The notes below the pieces were generated by a model. It was not told the DNA's origin. It searched no databases and worked only from the letters and a program-made list of their open reading frames with translations. Positions 47,056-55,020 of a stretch of DNA of 64,000 bases are shown here, piece after piece. Position 1 is the stretch's first letter. Every line of letters starts with the position of its first letter. The translations under genes were made by a program, and so were the position numbers. Source of the stretch: JAJPKK01 sp963800215 (GTDB lineage Bacteria > Pseudomonadota > Alphaproteobacteria > Rhizobiales > Xanthobacteraceae); assembly GCA_963800215.1 (NCBI GenBank), contig CAWCZY010000018.1:248001-312000 (forward strand), read 5' to 3'.

Positions 47056-48387
47056 TCACTGCGTGAGGTGCGCGGTTGCGACGGCGGTATTGAACAGCTG
47101 CGCCATGGCGGCGGTGATATCGCCGTCCGTGGTCACCGAGAAAAACAGCCCTGGCGACGCGCAGCTCTGCATGTTTGGGCTGATCTGGCTCTGAAAAGGT
47201 GCAATCCATGAATTGTACCAGGTGTTTGTGGGCAGCGGCAGATAGGCGGTGTACAGGACGGCAATGCGAGTCCCGCGATTCTTCACCGTCGTGCACATGG
47301 TCGTGTTGAAGGGTTGCTGGCAACGCGTTCCATTGAGCGGCTGCGAGCACGACGCCGAGACCTCGTCGTCGACGCCGTCGGTGACCAGAAACAGCACCTC
47401 TTGAGGCGTGCTGTTGGATGCACCGGTCCCCGGGGCCGGCATGTAGTTGTTGATTTGCGACGTCGCGGACTCGAAGTTGGTGTCGGTGTCGCTATTGTTG
47501 ATCGTGCTCGTGAGCCAATTGTTGTCGTACACCTCCAGCACGTCGATGCCGCCCGCTGCCGTTTGCGCGGCCGACAGATTGGTCGTCAACGGCTGGACAG
47601 TGGTGGTGCCCGAATAGTTGAACGTGTAGATCGCCATGCGATACGTCGTGTTGTTCGCTGCGCCCGTGGTGGACGCCGTGGTCATCAGCGACTTCGTCGC
47701 GCTGACCATATTTTCGATCCGTGTCACCACCCCGAGTTGGTTCGCGAGCGTGTAATTGTCGACTCCACCGGGGTTGCCGAGGGCAGGGTTTTCGCCTCCT
47801 GGATTGGTTTCATGGCAGGCGAATGCGCAGCCGCCCTGGGCCGCAGTGTTGGCAACCATCGTGTTGATGCCGGCCGTGGTGGCGGCAATATCCATGGACG
47901 GCGAATTATCGAGCAGCAGATAGAAATCGATGTTGGGTGGAACCGACGCCGCCGCGGCCGATGTTCCGGATAAGGTAGCCTGCTTCATCCCGACAAATCC
48001 CGCGAACAAAAGGTTTGTGGTGGTCTGCCAGGTCACCGTCATGCTGTAATTGCTGCCGCTGATGTTGGGGGTGACGCTCAGCGTGACGCCGTTGACGCCG
48101 GTGATGTTTGCGACCTGCGAATTGAACAAGGCGGTGGCGGCGTTGCTCATTGCCGTTTCTCCTTGCGCCATGACGATTGGCGTCAGAGCGGCCAGTGCGG
48201 CGGAATCCGCGAAGGTATCGAGTTCGGCCTTGAGCTTCGAATCAAGGGCGTAATTGATTCCGATACCGATCAGGATCAGGACCGGAATCAGGGTCAGCGC
48301 GAACATGATGGCGATGTTGCCCTCCTTCGCGGCATGGAAGGTCTTCAATCGCCCGCGCAGTTCCTGCAAGACATTTCCGGTCGGCAT
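47056..48387 (-). CDS. TadG-like pilus assembly protein with VWA domain
   Basis: 443 residues. The N-terminal Tad/TadE-like segment has the membrane helix NIAIMFALTLIPVLILIGIG followed by ALDSKLKAELDTFADSAALA. The rest is a VWA-like domain with the MIDAS start LLLDNSPSMD (DxSxS) and LVTDGVDDE; many Asn/Thr and a pair of Cys mark a secreted protein. TadG proteins are minor pilin-like parts of tight-adherence systems, but no other tad gene is in the window. ATG 48387 has AGGTGG upstream. Lies between two 76-bp direct repeats. Confidence 0.88.
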   Translation of the reverse strand: MPTGNVLQELRGRLKTFHAAKEGNIAIMFALTLIPVLILIGIGINYALDSKLKAELDTFADSAALAALTPIVMAQGETAMSNAATALFNSQVANITGVNGVTLSVTPNISGSNYSMTVTWQTTTNLLFAGFVGMKQATLSGTSAAAASVPPNIDFYLLLDNSPSMDIAATTAGINTMVANTAAQGGCAFACHETNPGGENPALGNPGGVDNYTLANQLGVVTRIENMVSATKSLMTTASTTGAANNTTYRMAIYTFNYSGTTTVQPLTTNLSAAQTAAGGIDVLEVYDNNWLTSTINNSDTDTNFESATSQINNYMPAPGTGASNSTPQEVLFLVTDGVDDEVSASCSQPLNGTRCQQPFNTTMCTTVKNRGTRIAVLYTAYLPLPTNTWYNSWIAPFQSQISPNMQSCASPGLFFSVTTDGDITAAMAQLFNTAVATAHLTQ

Positions 48388-48705
48388 GGCAATCCACCTG
48401 TGTTTAGGATGAAGTTGCACCTATTATCGTTGGCGGTAGATGCTAAAATCGGACGACAAGCCGTTATAATTAAAGATTAATTCTCGCCTGCTCATTAAGC
48501 TGCTTGCGCAGGCGGCTTCATGCTAGGCCAGTTCCGAATGTAGAAAAGGAGTCGCGGTAGAGACCGGGATTGCTCCTCAAATTGACGTTGTCTCGCCGCG
48601 TTACATGGTCGGCGTCTCCTTCGGGTCCAACCATATAGCCGACGGGGCGGCTGAACCCTCGTAACCGGACATTTTCAGTGCTTGGCCGCCGGCAAAGACG
48701 ACCGG
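48388..48705. other. Intergenic region upstream of the tadG-like gene
   Basis: About 320 bp. The part at 48440-48500 is AT-rich (GCCGTTATAATTAAAGATTA) and suits a promoter reading towards the tadG-like gene. Nothing else recognised until the right repeat at 48706. Confidence 0.5.
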
Positions 48706-48781
48706 GATGTTCCGCGCCGCGTTTGCGGCGGTGCGCGCCTATCTCGATGCGCGCAGCCACGCGGCGACGACGGCCGCGCTC
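48706..48781. repeat. 76-bp direct repeat, right copy (overlapping udg end and peroxiredoxin end)
   Basis: Second copy of the repeat at 46934. On the plus strand it reads MFRAAFAAVRAYLDARSH then AATTAAL and a TGA at 48782-48784, that is a complete glycosylase C-terminus. On the minus strand it encodes the peroxiredoxin end VVAAWLRASR with stop at 48739. Confidence 0.95.
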
Positions 48782-49308
48782 TGATCGGGCGGAAACACCG
48801 GATAGAACACCTTGGCGATGACGCCAGCATCGATGATGAGCACCATGCGCTTTTGCAGCGTCATGCCGTCGACCGCGAAGGTCGGCAGGCGCAGTGCCCG
48901 GGTGAACCGGAGCCCGGCATCGCTGAGAATCGCGAACGGCAGATGCAGCCGCTCCGCCGCTTCGCGCTGATAGAAGGTGTCCTGGGTCGACATGCCGTAG
49001 AGATGGGACACCCCGAGCTGCTGCAATTCCGCGAAATGATCGCGAAACGAACACGATTGCGGGGTGCAGCCCCGCGCTCCGGGAATCGCGTCCCAGCCGT
49101 CGGGCAGCGGCTGCCCGGGCCGCCCGGTGCGCGGGTAGATGTAGACGATGGTGCGGCCGGCGAGCGCCGCGAGATCGACGTCGCTGCCGTCGGTCGCCGG
49201 CAGTGCCAGGGATGGCAGCGTGAGGCCTTCGAGATGGCGCGCCGCGCCGTCGTCTTGGGGCGCCGGAAGATCGGCCGGCAGGACGGTGGGATCGTGGGCT
49301 GTGCTCAT
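48739..49308 (-). CDS. Peroxiredoxin (AhpC/TSA, BCP-like)
   Basis: 189 residues. Thioredoxin-fold peroxidase: IVYIYPRTGRPGQPLPDGWD, then the redox motif GCTPQSCSFRDH with the peroxidatic Cys and a second Cys four residues later, as in BCP-type enzymes, and LPFAILSDAGLRFTRAL. Reduces peroxides in the cytosol. Its C-terminal 15 codons lie in the right 76-bp repeat and overlap the presumed original udg terminus on the other strand. The VOC-protein gene lies just upstream on the same strand. Confidence 0.88.
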   Translation of the reverse strand: MSTAHDPTVLPADLPAPQDDGAARHLEGLTLPSLALPATDGSDVDLAALAGRTIVYIYPRTGRPGQPLPDGWDAIPGARGCTPQSCSFRDHFAELQQLGVSHLYGMSTQDTFYQREAAERLHLPFAILSDAGLRFTRALRLPTFAVDGMTLQKRMVLIIDAGVIAKVFYPVFPPDQSAAVVAAWLRASR

Positions 49309-49333
49309 GGGGATGTGCTCATGGGGGCGCGCC

Positions 49334-49717
49334 TCATCGATACGACATGAATTCCATCAGCGAGCCGTCGGGATCGCGAAAATAGACGCTGGTGCCTTTG
49401 CCCTTGGCGCCGTTGCGCGCGACCGGCCCGAGCTCGATCGCCACCTTGCATCGCGCGAGATGGGCGATGGCATCGGCGATCGGTCCGTTCCATTCGAAGC
49501 AGACGTCGCTGTTGCCGGGCTGAACGGGAAGCCGCGCCACCGGCTCGCCCTTGACGCCCGGACCATGGCAATTGAGCTGGCAATCGCCGAACCGGTAGGC
49601 GAACCCGGCGCCGCGCGGCACCACCTGCGCGCCGATGACATCGCGGTAGAACGCGTTGGAGCGCTCCCAATCGGAAACATGGATCACGCAATGGTCGAGC
49701 TTCACCGGCACCGCCAT
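49334..49717 (-). CDS. VOC family (glyoxalase-like) protein
   Basis: 127 residues, one vicinal-oxygen-chelate unit: KLDHCVIHVSDWERSNAFYR, DVIGAQVVPRG, FGDCQLNCHGPG, DVCFEWNGPIADAIAHL and the ending VYFRDPDGSLMEFMSYR with the metal-ligand Glu. His in LDHC and Glu in LMEF are the usual metal ligands. Activity (lyase, dioxygenase or resistance) cannot be assigned. Confidence 0.88.
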   Translation of the reverse strand: MAVPVKLDHCVIHVSDWERSNAFYRDVIGAQVVPRGAGFAYRFGDCQLNCHGPGVKGEPVARLPVQPGNSDVCFEWNGPIADAIAHLARCKVAIELGPVARNGAKGKGTSVYFRDPDGSLMEFMSYR

Positions 49718-49739
49718 GTCCGTCCTCTCGCCTCCCCTC

Positions 49740-50213
49740 TCATCCCTTGAGCCGCATCAGGCGGCCGCGTTCGCGCTCCCAGCTTCGCTTCTTTTCGGTC
49801 TCGCGCTTGTCATGGAGCTTCTTGCCGCGGCCGAGCGCGATCTCGATCTTGGCGCGGCCCTTGTCGTTGAAGAACATCTTGAGCGGGATGATGGTCATGC
49901 CCTCGCGGTCGACCGCCGCCGCGAGCTTGTCGATCTGGCGCCGGTGCAGCAGCAGCTTGCGCGGCCGTTTCGGCGCATGGTTGAAACGGCTCGCCTGGAG
50001 GTATTCAGGGATGTTGGCGTTGACCAGCCAGATCTCGCCGCCCTTCGCATCGGCATAGGATTCGGCGATGGTCGCCTTGCCCTGGCGCAGCGATTTCACC
50101 TCGGTGCCGGTCAGTGCAATGCCCGCCTCCACCACCTCGCCGATCTCGTAATTGAAACGGGCCTTGCGGTTTTCGGCAATGATCTTGAAGGGGCGCGGTT
50201 TTTTTTCTGCCAT
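49740..50213 (-). CDS. smpB: SsrA-binding protein SmpB
   Basis: 157 residues. Binds tmRNA in trans-translation. NRKARFNYEIGEVVEAGIAL, GTEVKSLRQGKATIAESYAD, NHAPKRPRKLLLHRRQID and the C-terminal basic tail RGKKLHDKRETEKKRSWERE. ssrA itself was not found in the window. Confidence 0.97.
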   Translation of the reverse strand: MAEKKPRPFKIIAENRKARFNYEIGEVVEAGIALTGTEVKSLRQGKATIAESYADAKGGEIWLVNANIPEYLQASRFNHAPKRPRKLLLHRRQIDKLAAAVDREGMTIIPLKMFFNDKGRAKIEIALGRGKKLHDKRETEKKRSWERERGRLMRLKG

Positions 50214-50238
50214 TGGATGTTGTCCGGCGCGCTCGGCT

Positions 50239-50655
50239 CTAGGCCTTCTTCAGGAGGTCGCGGATCTCGGTGAGCAACTCGGCCTCCCGCGACGGCTTGG
50301 GCGGCTCGACGGGCTTCGCCGCTTCCTGCCTCTGCAGGATGGAAGCCCCTTGATCGCCAGGAACAGCACGAAGGCGATGATGAGGAAGTTGATCACGATT
50401 GTGATGAAACTTCCCCAAGCCAATACAGCACCTTGTTTTTTTGCCTCCGCCAACAAGTCCGCCGTGACCTTCGACGGACAGCGGCAGGAAATAATTCGAA
50501 AAGTCGAGGCCGCCGGTGATCGCGCCGATGATGGGCATGATGATATCGCCCACCAGCGAACTCACGATGCTGCCGAACGCCGCGCCGATGATCACGCCGA
50601 CCGCGAGATCGATGACGTTGCCGCGCATGGCGAATTTCTTGAAGTCTTCGAGCAT
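50239..50655 (-). CDS. mscL: Large-conductance mechanosensitive channel (two frame breaks)
   Basis: Begins LEDFKKFAMRGNVIDLAVGV with IIGAAFGSIVSSLVGDIIMP, the first helix of MscL; the second helix SFITIVINFLIIAFVLFLAI is in another frame, and the end EAELLTEIRDLLKKA is back in the first. One extra base near 50483 and one missing G near 50341 explain this. Restored length is about 138 residues, normal. Opens under membrane tension to release solutes. Confidence 0.92.
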   Translation of the reverse strand: MLEDFKKFAMRGNVIDLAVGVIIGAAFGSIVSSLVGDIIMPIIGAITGGLDFSNYFLPLSVEGHGGLVGGGKKTRCCIGLGKFHHNRDQLPHHRLRAVPGDQGASILQRQEAAKPVEPPKPSREAELLTEIRDLLKKA

Positions 50656-50722
50656 CGCGAGTTCTCCCGGAAACTGTGCAGGCACGCACGGACCACTTTT
50701 CGTTCGTCGATCAGTCGGCTTC

Positions 50723-50795
50723 GTAGGACGGGCAGAACTCTTGCGAAACCCATCAAAGGCCCTGATGAGTTTCGCGAGAGCTCGACCCAACCTAC
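50723..50795. repeat. Dispersed palindrome, family C (GTAGG...CCTAC)
   Basis: Arms of about 34 bp: GTAGGACGGGCAGAACTCTT with GCGAAACCCATCAA on the left and the imperfect complement GATGAGTTTCGCGAGAGCTC then GACCCAACCTAC on the right. Lies between dapA and mscL. A half copy occurs at 61241-61272. Confidence 0.75.
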
Positions 50796-50816
50796 GGGGG
50801 GTCCGCTCCCCCTGCC

Positions 50817-51707
50817 CTAATTGATCAACCCCGCATGCACCATGGCGTCGCGGACCGCCGTCTTCGACTTGTCCGACAGCGTGACCATCGGCAGGCGCAC
50901 GGCATCGGCGCACTTGCCGAGCACCGAAAGCGCGTATTTGGCCGGAGACGGGTTGGTCTCGATGAACAGGTTCTGGTGCAGCGGCATCAGCTTGTCCTGC
51001 AGGCCGAGCGCGGCGGCATAGTCGCCGCGCAGGCAGGCGCCCTGGAACTCCGCGCACAGCCGCGGCGCCACATTCGAGGTCACGGAGATGCAGCCATGGC
51101 CGCCATGGGCCATGAAGCCGAGCGCGGTGGCGTCCTCGCCGGAAAGCTGCGTGAATTCCGGCCCGAGCTCGGCCCGTTGCTGGGACACCCGCACCATATT
51201 GGCGGTCGCATCCTTCACACCGGCGATGTTCTTCAGCTCGTAGAGCCGCTTCATGGTGTCGACCGACATGTCGATCACCGAACGGGCCGGGATATTGTAG
51301 ATGATGATGGGAATCCCGATGGCGTCGTTGACCGCCTTGAAGTGCTGATAGAGGCCTTCCTGGGTCGGCTTGTTGTAATAGGGCGTCACGATCAGCACCG
51401 CATCGGCGCCGGCCTGTTCGGCATGCCGGGCGAGTTCGACCGCCTCCCGGGTCGAGTTCGATCCGGCGCCGGCGATGACGGGCACGCGCCGCCTCGCCTG
51501 GTCGATGCACCATTCGACCACCTTCTTGTGCTCGTCATGGGAGAGCGTCGGGCTTTCGCCGGTGGTTCCGACCGGAACCAGGCCATTGGTGCCCTCCCCG
51601 ATCTGCCATTCCACGAGGCCGCGGAATGCCGCCTCGTCGACGGAGCCGTTCTTGAATGGGGTGACCAGAGCGGTAAACGATCCCCGAAAGCCCGTCTTGG
51701 TGCCCAT
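50817..51707 (-). CDS. dapA: 4-hydroxy-tetrahydrodipicolinate synthase
   Basis: 296 residues. Condenses pyruvate and aspartate semialdehyde in lysine synthesis. GTTGESPTLSHDEHKKVVEW, IIIYNIPARSVIDM with the catalytic Tyr and the Schiff-base Lys in IAGVKDAT. ATG 51707 follows AGGAG. Divergent from slt with a 200-bp gap that is AT-richer around 51835-51870. Confidence 0.97.
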   Translation of the reverse strand: MGTKTGFRGSFTALVTPFKNGSVDEAAFRGLVEWQIGEGTNGLVPVGTTGESPTLSHDEHKKVVEWCIDQARRRVPVIAGAGSNSTREAVELARHAEQAGADAVLIVTPYYNKPTQEGLYQHFKAVNDAIGIPIIIYNIPARSVIDMSVDTMKRLYELKNIAGVKDATANMVRVSQQRAELGPEFTQLSGEDATALGFMAHGGHGCISVTSNVAPRLCAEFQGACLRGDYAAALGLQDKLMPLHQNLFIETNPSPAKYALSVLGKCADAVRLPMVTLSDKSKTAVRDAMVHAGLIN

Positions 51708-51905
51708 GACACGCTCCTGGAAGGTGGGAATCTGCGCGCAATGCGCGTTCCCTGGGTATTGATAGCCATTCCGGCCCGGCGATTAAAGCCCTCTGTCCCC
51801 GCTCCTTTCCGGCTCTGCCGAACCATCGCCACGATTCAAAGCTTAGGGTTTCCTTAACCTTTGCAAACCAAGGGTAGTGGGGATCCATCCGGACTGGGGG
51901 GACAC

Positions 51906-54102
51906 TTGACCCGACATCGCTGTGGAAACGGGCTGGCGATCTACGCGGTGGCCGGCGTCGTGGCGCTCTCTTCGGCGCGTCGTGGCGGCCCCCGAGACGA
52001 CCGGGACGGCACCTCACAAGACGGATGCGGCCGCCGGTGCGAAGCACGTGCCTCTGCCGCGGCCGCGGCCCCGTCTCACGGCGGCCCGTCAGAGCACCGC
52101 CCCGGCGGCCCCCGCCCTCGCCTCGCTTACGCCCGCCGAAGCCGCCGCACCCGCCGAGCCCCTGCCGGCGCCGGCCATCACCGCCTCCGCCGCCGACCTC
52201 GCGGCGGTGCGCGAAGCGATCGAATATGCCCGCCACGGCAGGGCGAAAGACGCGACCGAAGTGCAGCAGCGGATCGCGGACCCGCTCGCCCGCAAGCTGG
52301 TGGAATGGGCGATCCTGCACAGCGACGAGAACGGCGCCGATTTTTCCCGTTTCCAGGCCTTCATCGCGGCCAATCCGAGCTGGCCGAACATCGCAGATGT
52401 TCCGCCGCCGGGCCGAGGCCATGCTGTGGCAGGAGCGCGCCGACCTCGCCACCATTCGCGCCTTCGTCGGCGACAAGCCGCTGTCGGCCAAAGGGCGGTT
52501 TGCGCTCGGCCGCGCGCTGCTCGCCCAGGGCGACCGCGCCGGCGCCGCAGGCCCTCATCCGCGAAGCCTGGCGCAGCGAAGCGCTGCCGAGCGACTCCGA
52601 GGAGCAGATTCTCGACACCTTCGGCGACCTCATCACCCGGGCCGACGACAAGGCCCGCATGGAGCGCCGGCTCTACGCCAACGACATCGCGACCGCCCTG
52701 CGCGCCGCCCATCGCCTCGGCGGCAACGAGCCGGCGATCGCCAAGGCGCGCGCCGCGGTCAACGAAAAGGCTTCCAACGCCAAGGCGCTGATCGACGCCC
52801 TGCCGTCGAGCGCCCATCAGGACGCCGGCGTCCTGTTCAGCCGCATCCAGCTGCTGCGCCGCGCCGACAAGATCGCCGAGGCCGCCGAGCTGATGCTGGC
52901 GGCGCCGCATGACGCCGCCCAGATCTACGACCCCGACGAGTGGTGGGTCGAGCGCCGGCTGCTCGCGCGCAAGCTGCTCGACCTCGGCGCCGCATCGACC
53001 GCCTATAGGGTGGTGCGCGACGCCGCGCCGCCGAACAAGGAAAACTACCGGGTCGAGCACGAGTTCACCGCCGGCTGGATCGCGCTTCGCTTCCTCAAGG
53101 ATCCCGCCGCCGCCGCCCAGCACTTCGCCCGCATCGGCACCGGCATCTCCAACCCGATCGCGCTGGCGCGCGCCGGCTACTGGCGCGGCCGCGCCGCCGA
53201 GGCGATGAACAAGCCGCAGGAGGCGCGCGCCCATTACGAGCAGGCGGCCCGCCACAGCACCGCCTATTACGGCCAGCTGGCGCGCGCCAGGCTCGGCCTC
53301 GCCGAGATCGCGCTGGCGTCGCCCCCGGCGCCGTCGGCGGACAAGCGCGCCGCGCTGGCGCACAACGAGGTCGTGCGCGCCGTCGAAATGCTTTACGCCA
53401 TCGACGAGCGCGATCTCGTCGTTCCGATCGCCGCGGACCTCGCCGAGCGCGGCTCGGACCTCGCGACGCTGGCGGCGCTCGCCGAGCTCACCGCCAGGCA
53501 TGACGATGCGCGCTGCGCCCTGCTGATCGGCAAGGGAGCGCTCGGACGCGGCCATCCGTTCGATCACTACGCCTTCCCGACCTTCGGGCTGCCGCGCTAT
53601 TCGTCGATCGGACCCGAAGTCGAGCCGGCGGTGGTCTATTCGATCGCGCGCCAGGAGAGCGCCTTCAATCCCAAGGACGTGTCGAGCGCGCAACGCGCTC
53701 GGCCTCATGCAGGTGACGCCCGAGGCCGGCCGCTACGTCGCCAAGAAATTCAACGTGACCTATGACCAGACCCGCCTGCTGCACGACAACGTCTACAACA
53801 TGCAGATCGGCGCGGCCGAGCTCGGCGACGACATCGCCGCCTATAACGGCTCCTACATCCTGGCATTCGCCGGCTACAATGCCGGCCGCGGCCGGGTCAG
53901 GGAATGGGTCGAGCGCTACGGCGATCCGCGCGATCCCAAGGTCGATCCGGTCGACTGGGTCGAGCGCATCCCGTTTTCGGAGACCCGCAATTACGTCCAG
54001 CGCATCATCGAAAACATCCAGGTCTATCGCGCCCGATTCGGCGGCGGCAGGCGCCTGCTGATCGAGGCGGACCTGCGCCGCGGGGCGGGGACCGCGAACT
54101 AA
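51906..54102 (+). CDS. slt: Soluble lytic murein transglycosylase (four frameshifts)
   Basis: Exolytic peptidoglycan enzyme of the Slt70 type. TTG 51906 after a G-rich ribosome site opens a signal peptide. A long helical superhelix domain (LARKLVEWAILHSDENGADF through ALARAGYWRGRAAEAMNKP) precedes the catalytic domain: VVYSIARQESAFNPK with the catalytic Glu, GLMQVTPEAGRYVAKK-like frame change, ILAFAGYNAGRGRVREW and the end ETRNYVQRIIENIQVYRARF. The frame moves by one base at about 51985, 52400, 52548 and 53695, each time by an insertion. Restored length is about 730 residues. Confidence 0.93.
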
Positions 54103-54120
54103 TTCCCAGTCAACCGCAAT

Positions 54121-54531
54121 TCAGGCGACTGCCCAATCCTCTGTTATCAGCCCCGGAACGGGCGCGAATTCCCTCGTGTTCGCCGTCACCAGCACTGCGC
54201 GGCGTCGGCGCGCTTGGGCTGCGATCAGGACATCATATGGGCCGATCGGCGTGCCCGTGCGCTCGAGCTCCGCGCGAATCCCGCCCGCTTCTTGCGCGTC
54301 CTCCGGCTCGAAAGGCCAAGGCGTCACATCCAGCATCAGGAAGGTGGCCAGTATGGCAGCATTTTCCTGCGGCCGGGCGCTCCTTGCTATTCCATATCGC
54401 ATCTCGAACAGGACAATGGTCGGAATGCCGATTAACTCGCCCGCGGCGATGGTCGCTTCCAACCGCCGCCGAAGGTCGGGCCTGCGCCCGTTGATCGCTG
54501 CGATGACGGCATTCGTGTCAAGGCAGATCAT
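54121..54531 (-). CDS. vapC: VapC-type PIN-domain toxin
   Basis: 136 residues. PIN-domain ribonuclease: MICLDTNAVIAAINGR with the first Asp, GIPTIVLFEMRYGI with Glu, IGPYDVLIAAQARRRRAVLV and NTREFAPVPGL, the remaining acidic sites. Such toxins cut tRNA or rRNA. ATG overlaps the antitoxin stop by four bases (54528-54531). Immediately downstream of slt (convergent). Confidence 0.93.
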   Translation of the reverse strand: MICLDTNAVIAAINGRRPDLRRRLEATIAAGELIGIPTIVLFEMRYGIARSARPQENAAILATFLMLDVTPWPFEPEDAQEAGGIRAELERTGTPIGPYDVLIAAQARRRRAVLVTANTREFAPVPGLITEDWAVA

Positions 54532-54794
54532 CGATCGAACGACACGTCGCTGACAGGCGGCATCGGTGGCTGCTCGGGCCGGCCCTCCGGCAGGAAGTCG
54601 CAGCCGCCCAGCCGATCGATCTCGGCGAAAATCGCCTTGATATCCTCAACGCTCCGCTCCATCGGCTCCAACAGCACACCGCGCCCGAGACGGCGCACAC
54701 GCACTTCCTTCCCCGGAAGGCGAAAATCCTTGGGCAAACGCACGGCTTGGCTGCCGCCATGCTTGAACAGCTTCGCTGTTTCGATGTCGCCCAC
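54528..54794 (-). CDS. vapB: VapB-type antitoxin (AbrB/SpoVT fold)
   Basis: 88 residues from GTG 54794, which follows GGAG; an upstream ATG at 54836 is possible but not conserved. The N-terminal swapped-hairpin DNA-binding domain reads ETAKLFKHGGSQAVRLPKDF, a VapB signature, and the C-terminal part (KAIFAEIDRLGGCDFLPEG) wraps the toxin. The pair should repress its own promoter. Confidence 0.92.
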   Translation of the reverse strand: MGDIETAKLFKHGGSQAVRLPKDFRLPGKEVRVRRLGRGVLLEPMERSVEDIKAIFAEIDRLGGCDFLPEGRPEQPPMPPVSDVSFDR

Positions 54795-55020
54795 GAACTC
54801 CGCTCCGCAAATCGAAAAGTAGTAGATACACGGCATATATACTTTCGATCGGGACGGTCGGCAAGGTCGGCCAGGGCAACCCTGAGCCTGACATCAGGAG
54901 CGCTTGCGTTCACGTCGAGAACTCGATCGTCCGCCTCCGGTTGGCTCACTTTTCCCCCCGTGCCATAACGCCCCGGCGGCGGGGCGCGCGCATCCGACCG
55001 CAGGCGAGGATAGTCCGGGA

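Noticed and set aside
48706..48784. Second, separate udg-like gene
   Set aside because: Only the last 25 codons are present; similarity stops exactly at the repeat edge, so it is a remnant end, not a gene.
52089..53708. Long minus-strand open frame of 539 codons opposite slt
   Set aside because: It is the antisense shadow of slt; composition is Arg/Gly/Ala noise and no motif is present. Similar shadows lie opposite thiL, glyA, hemB and rsh.
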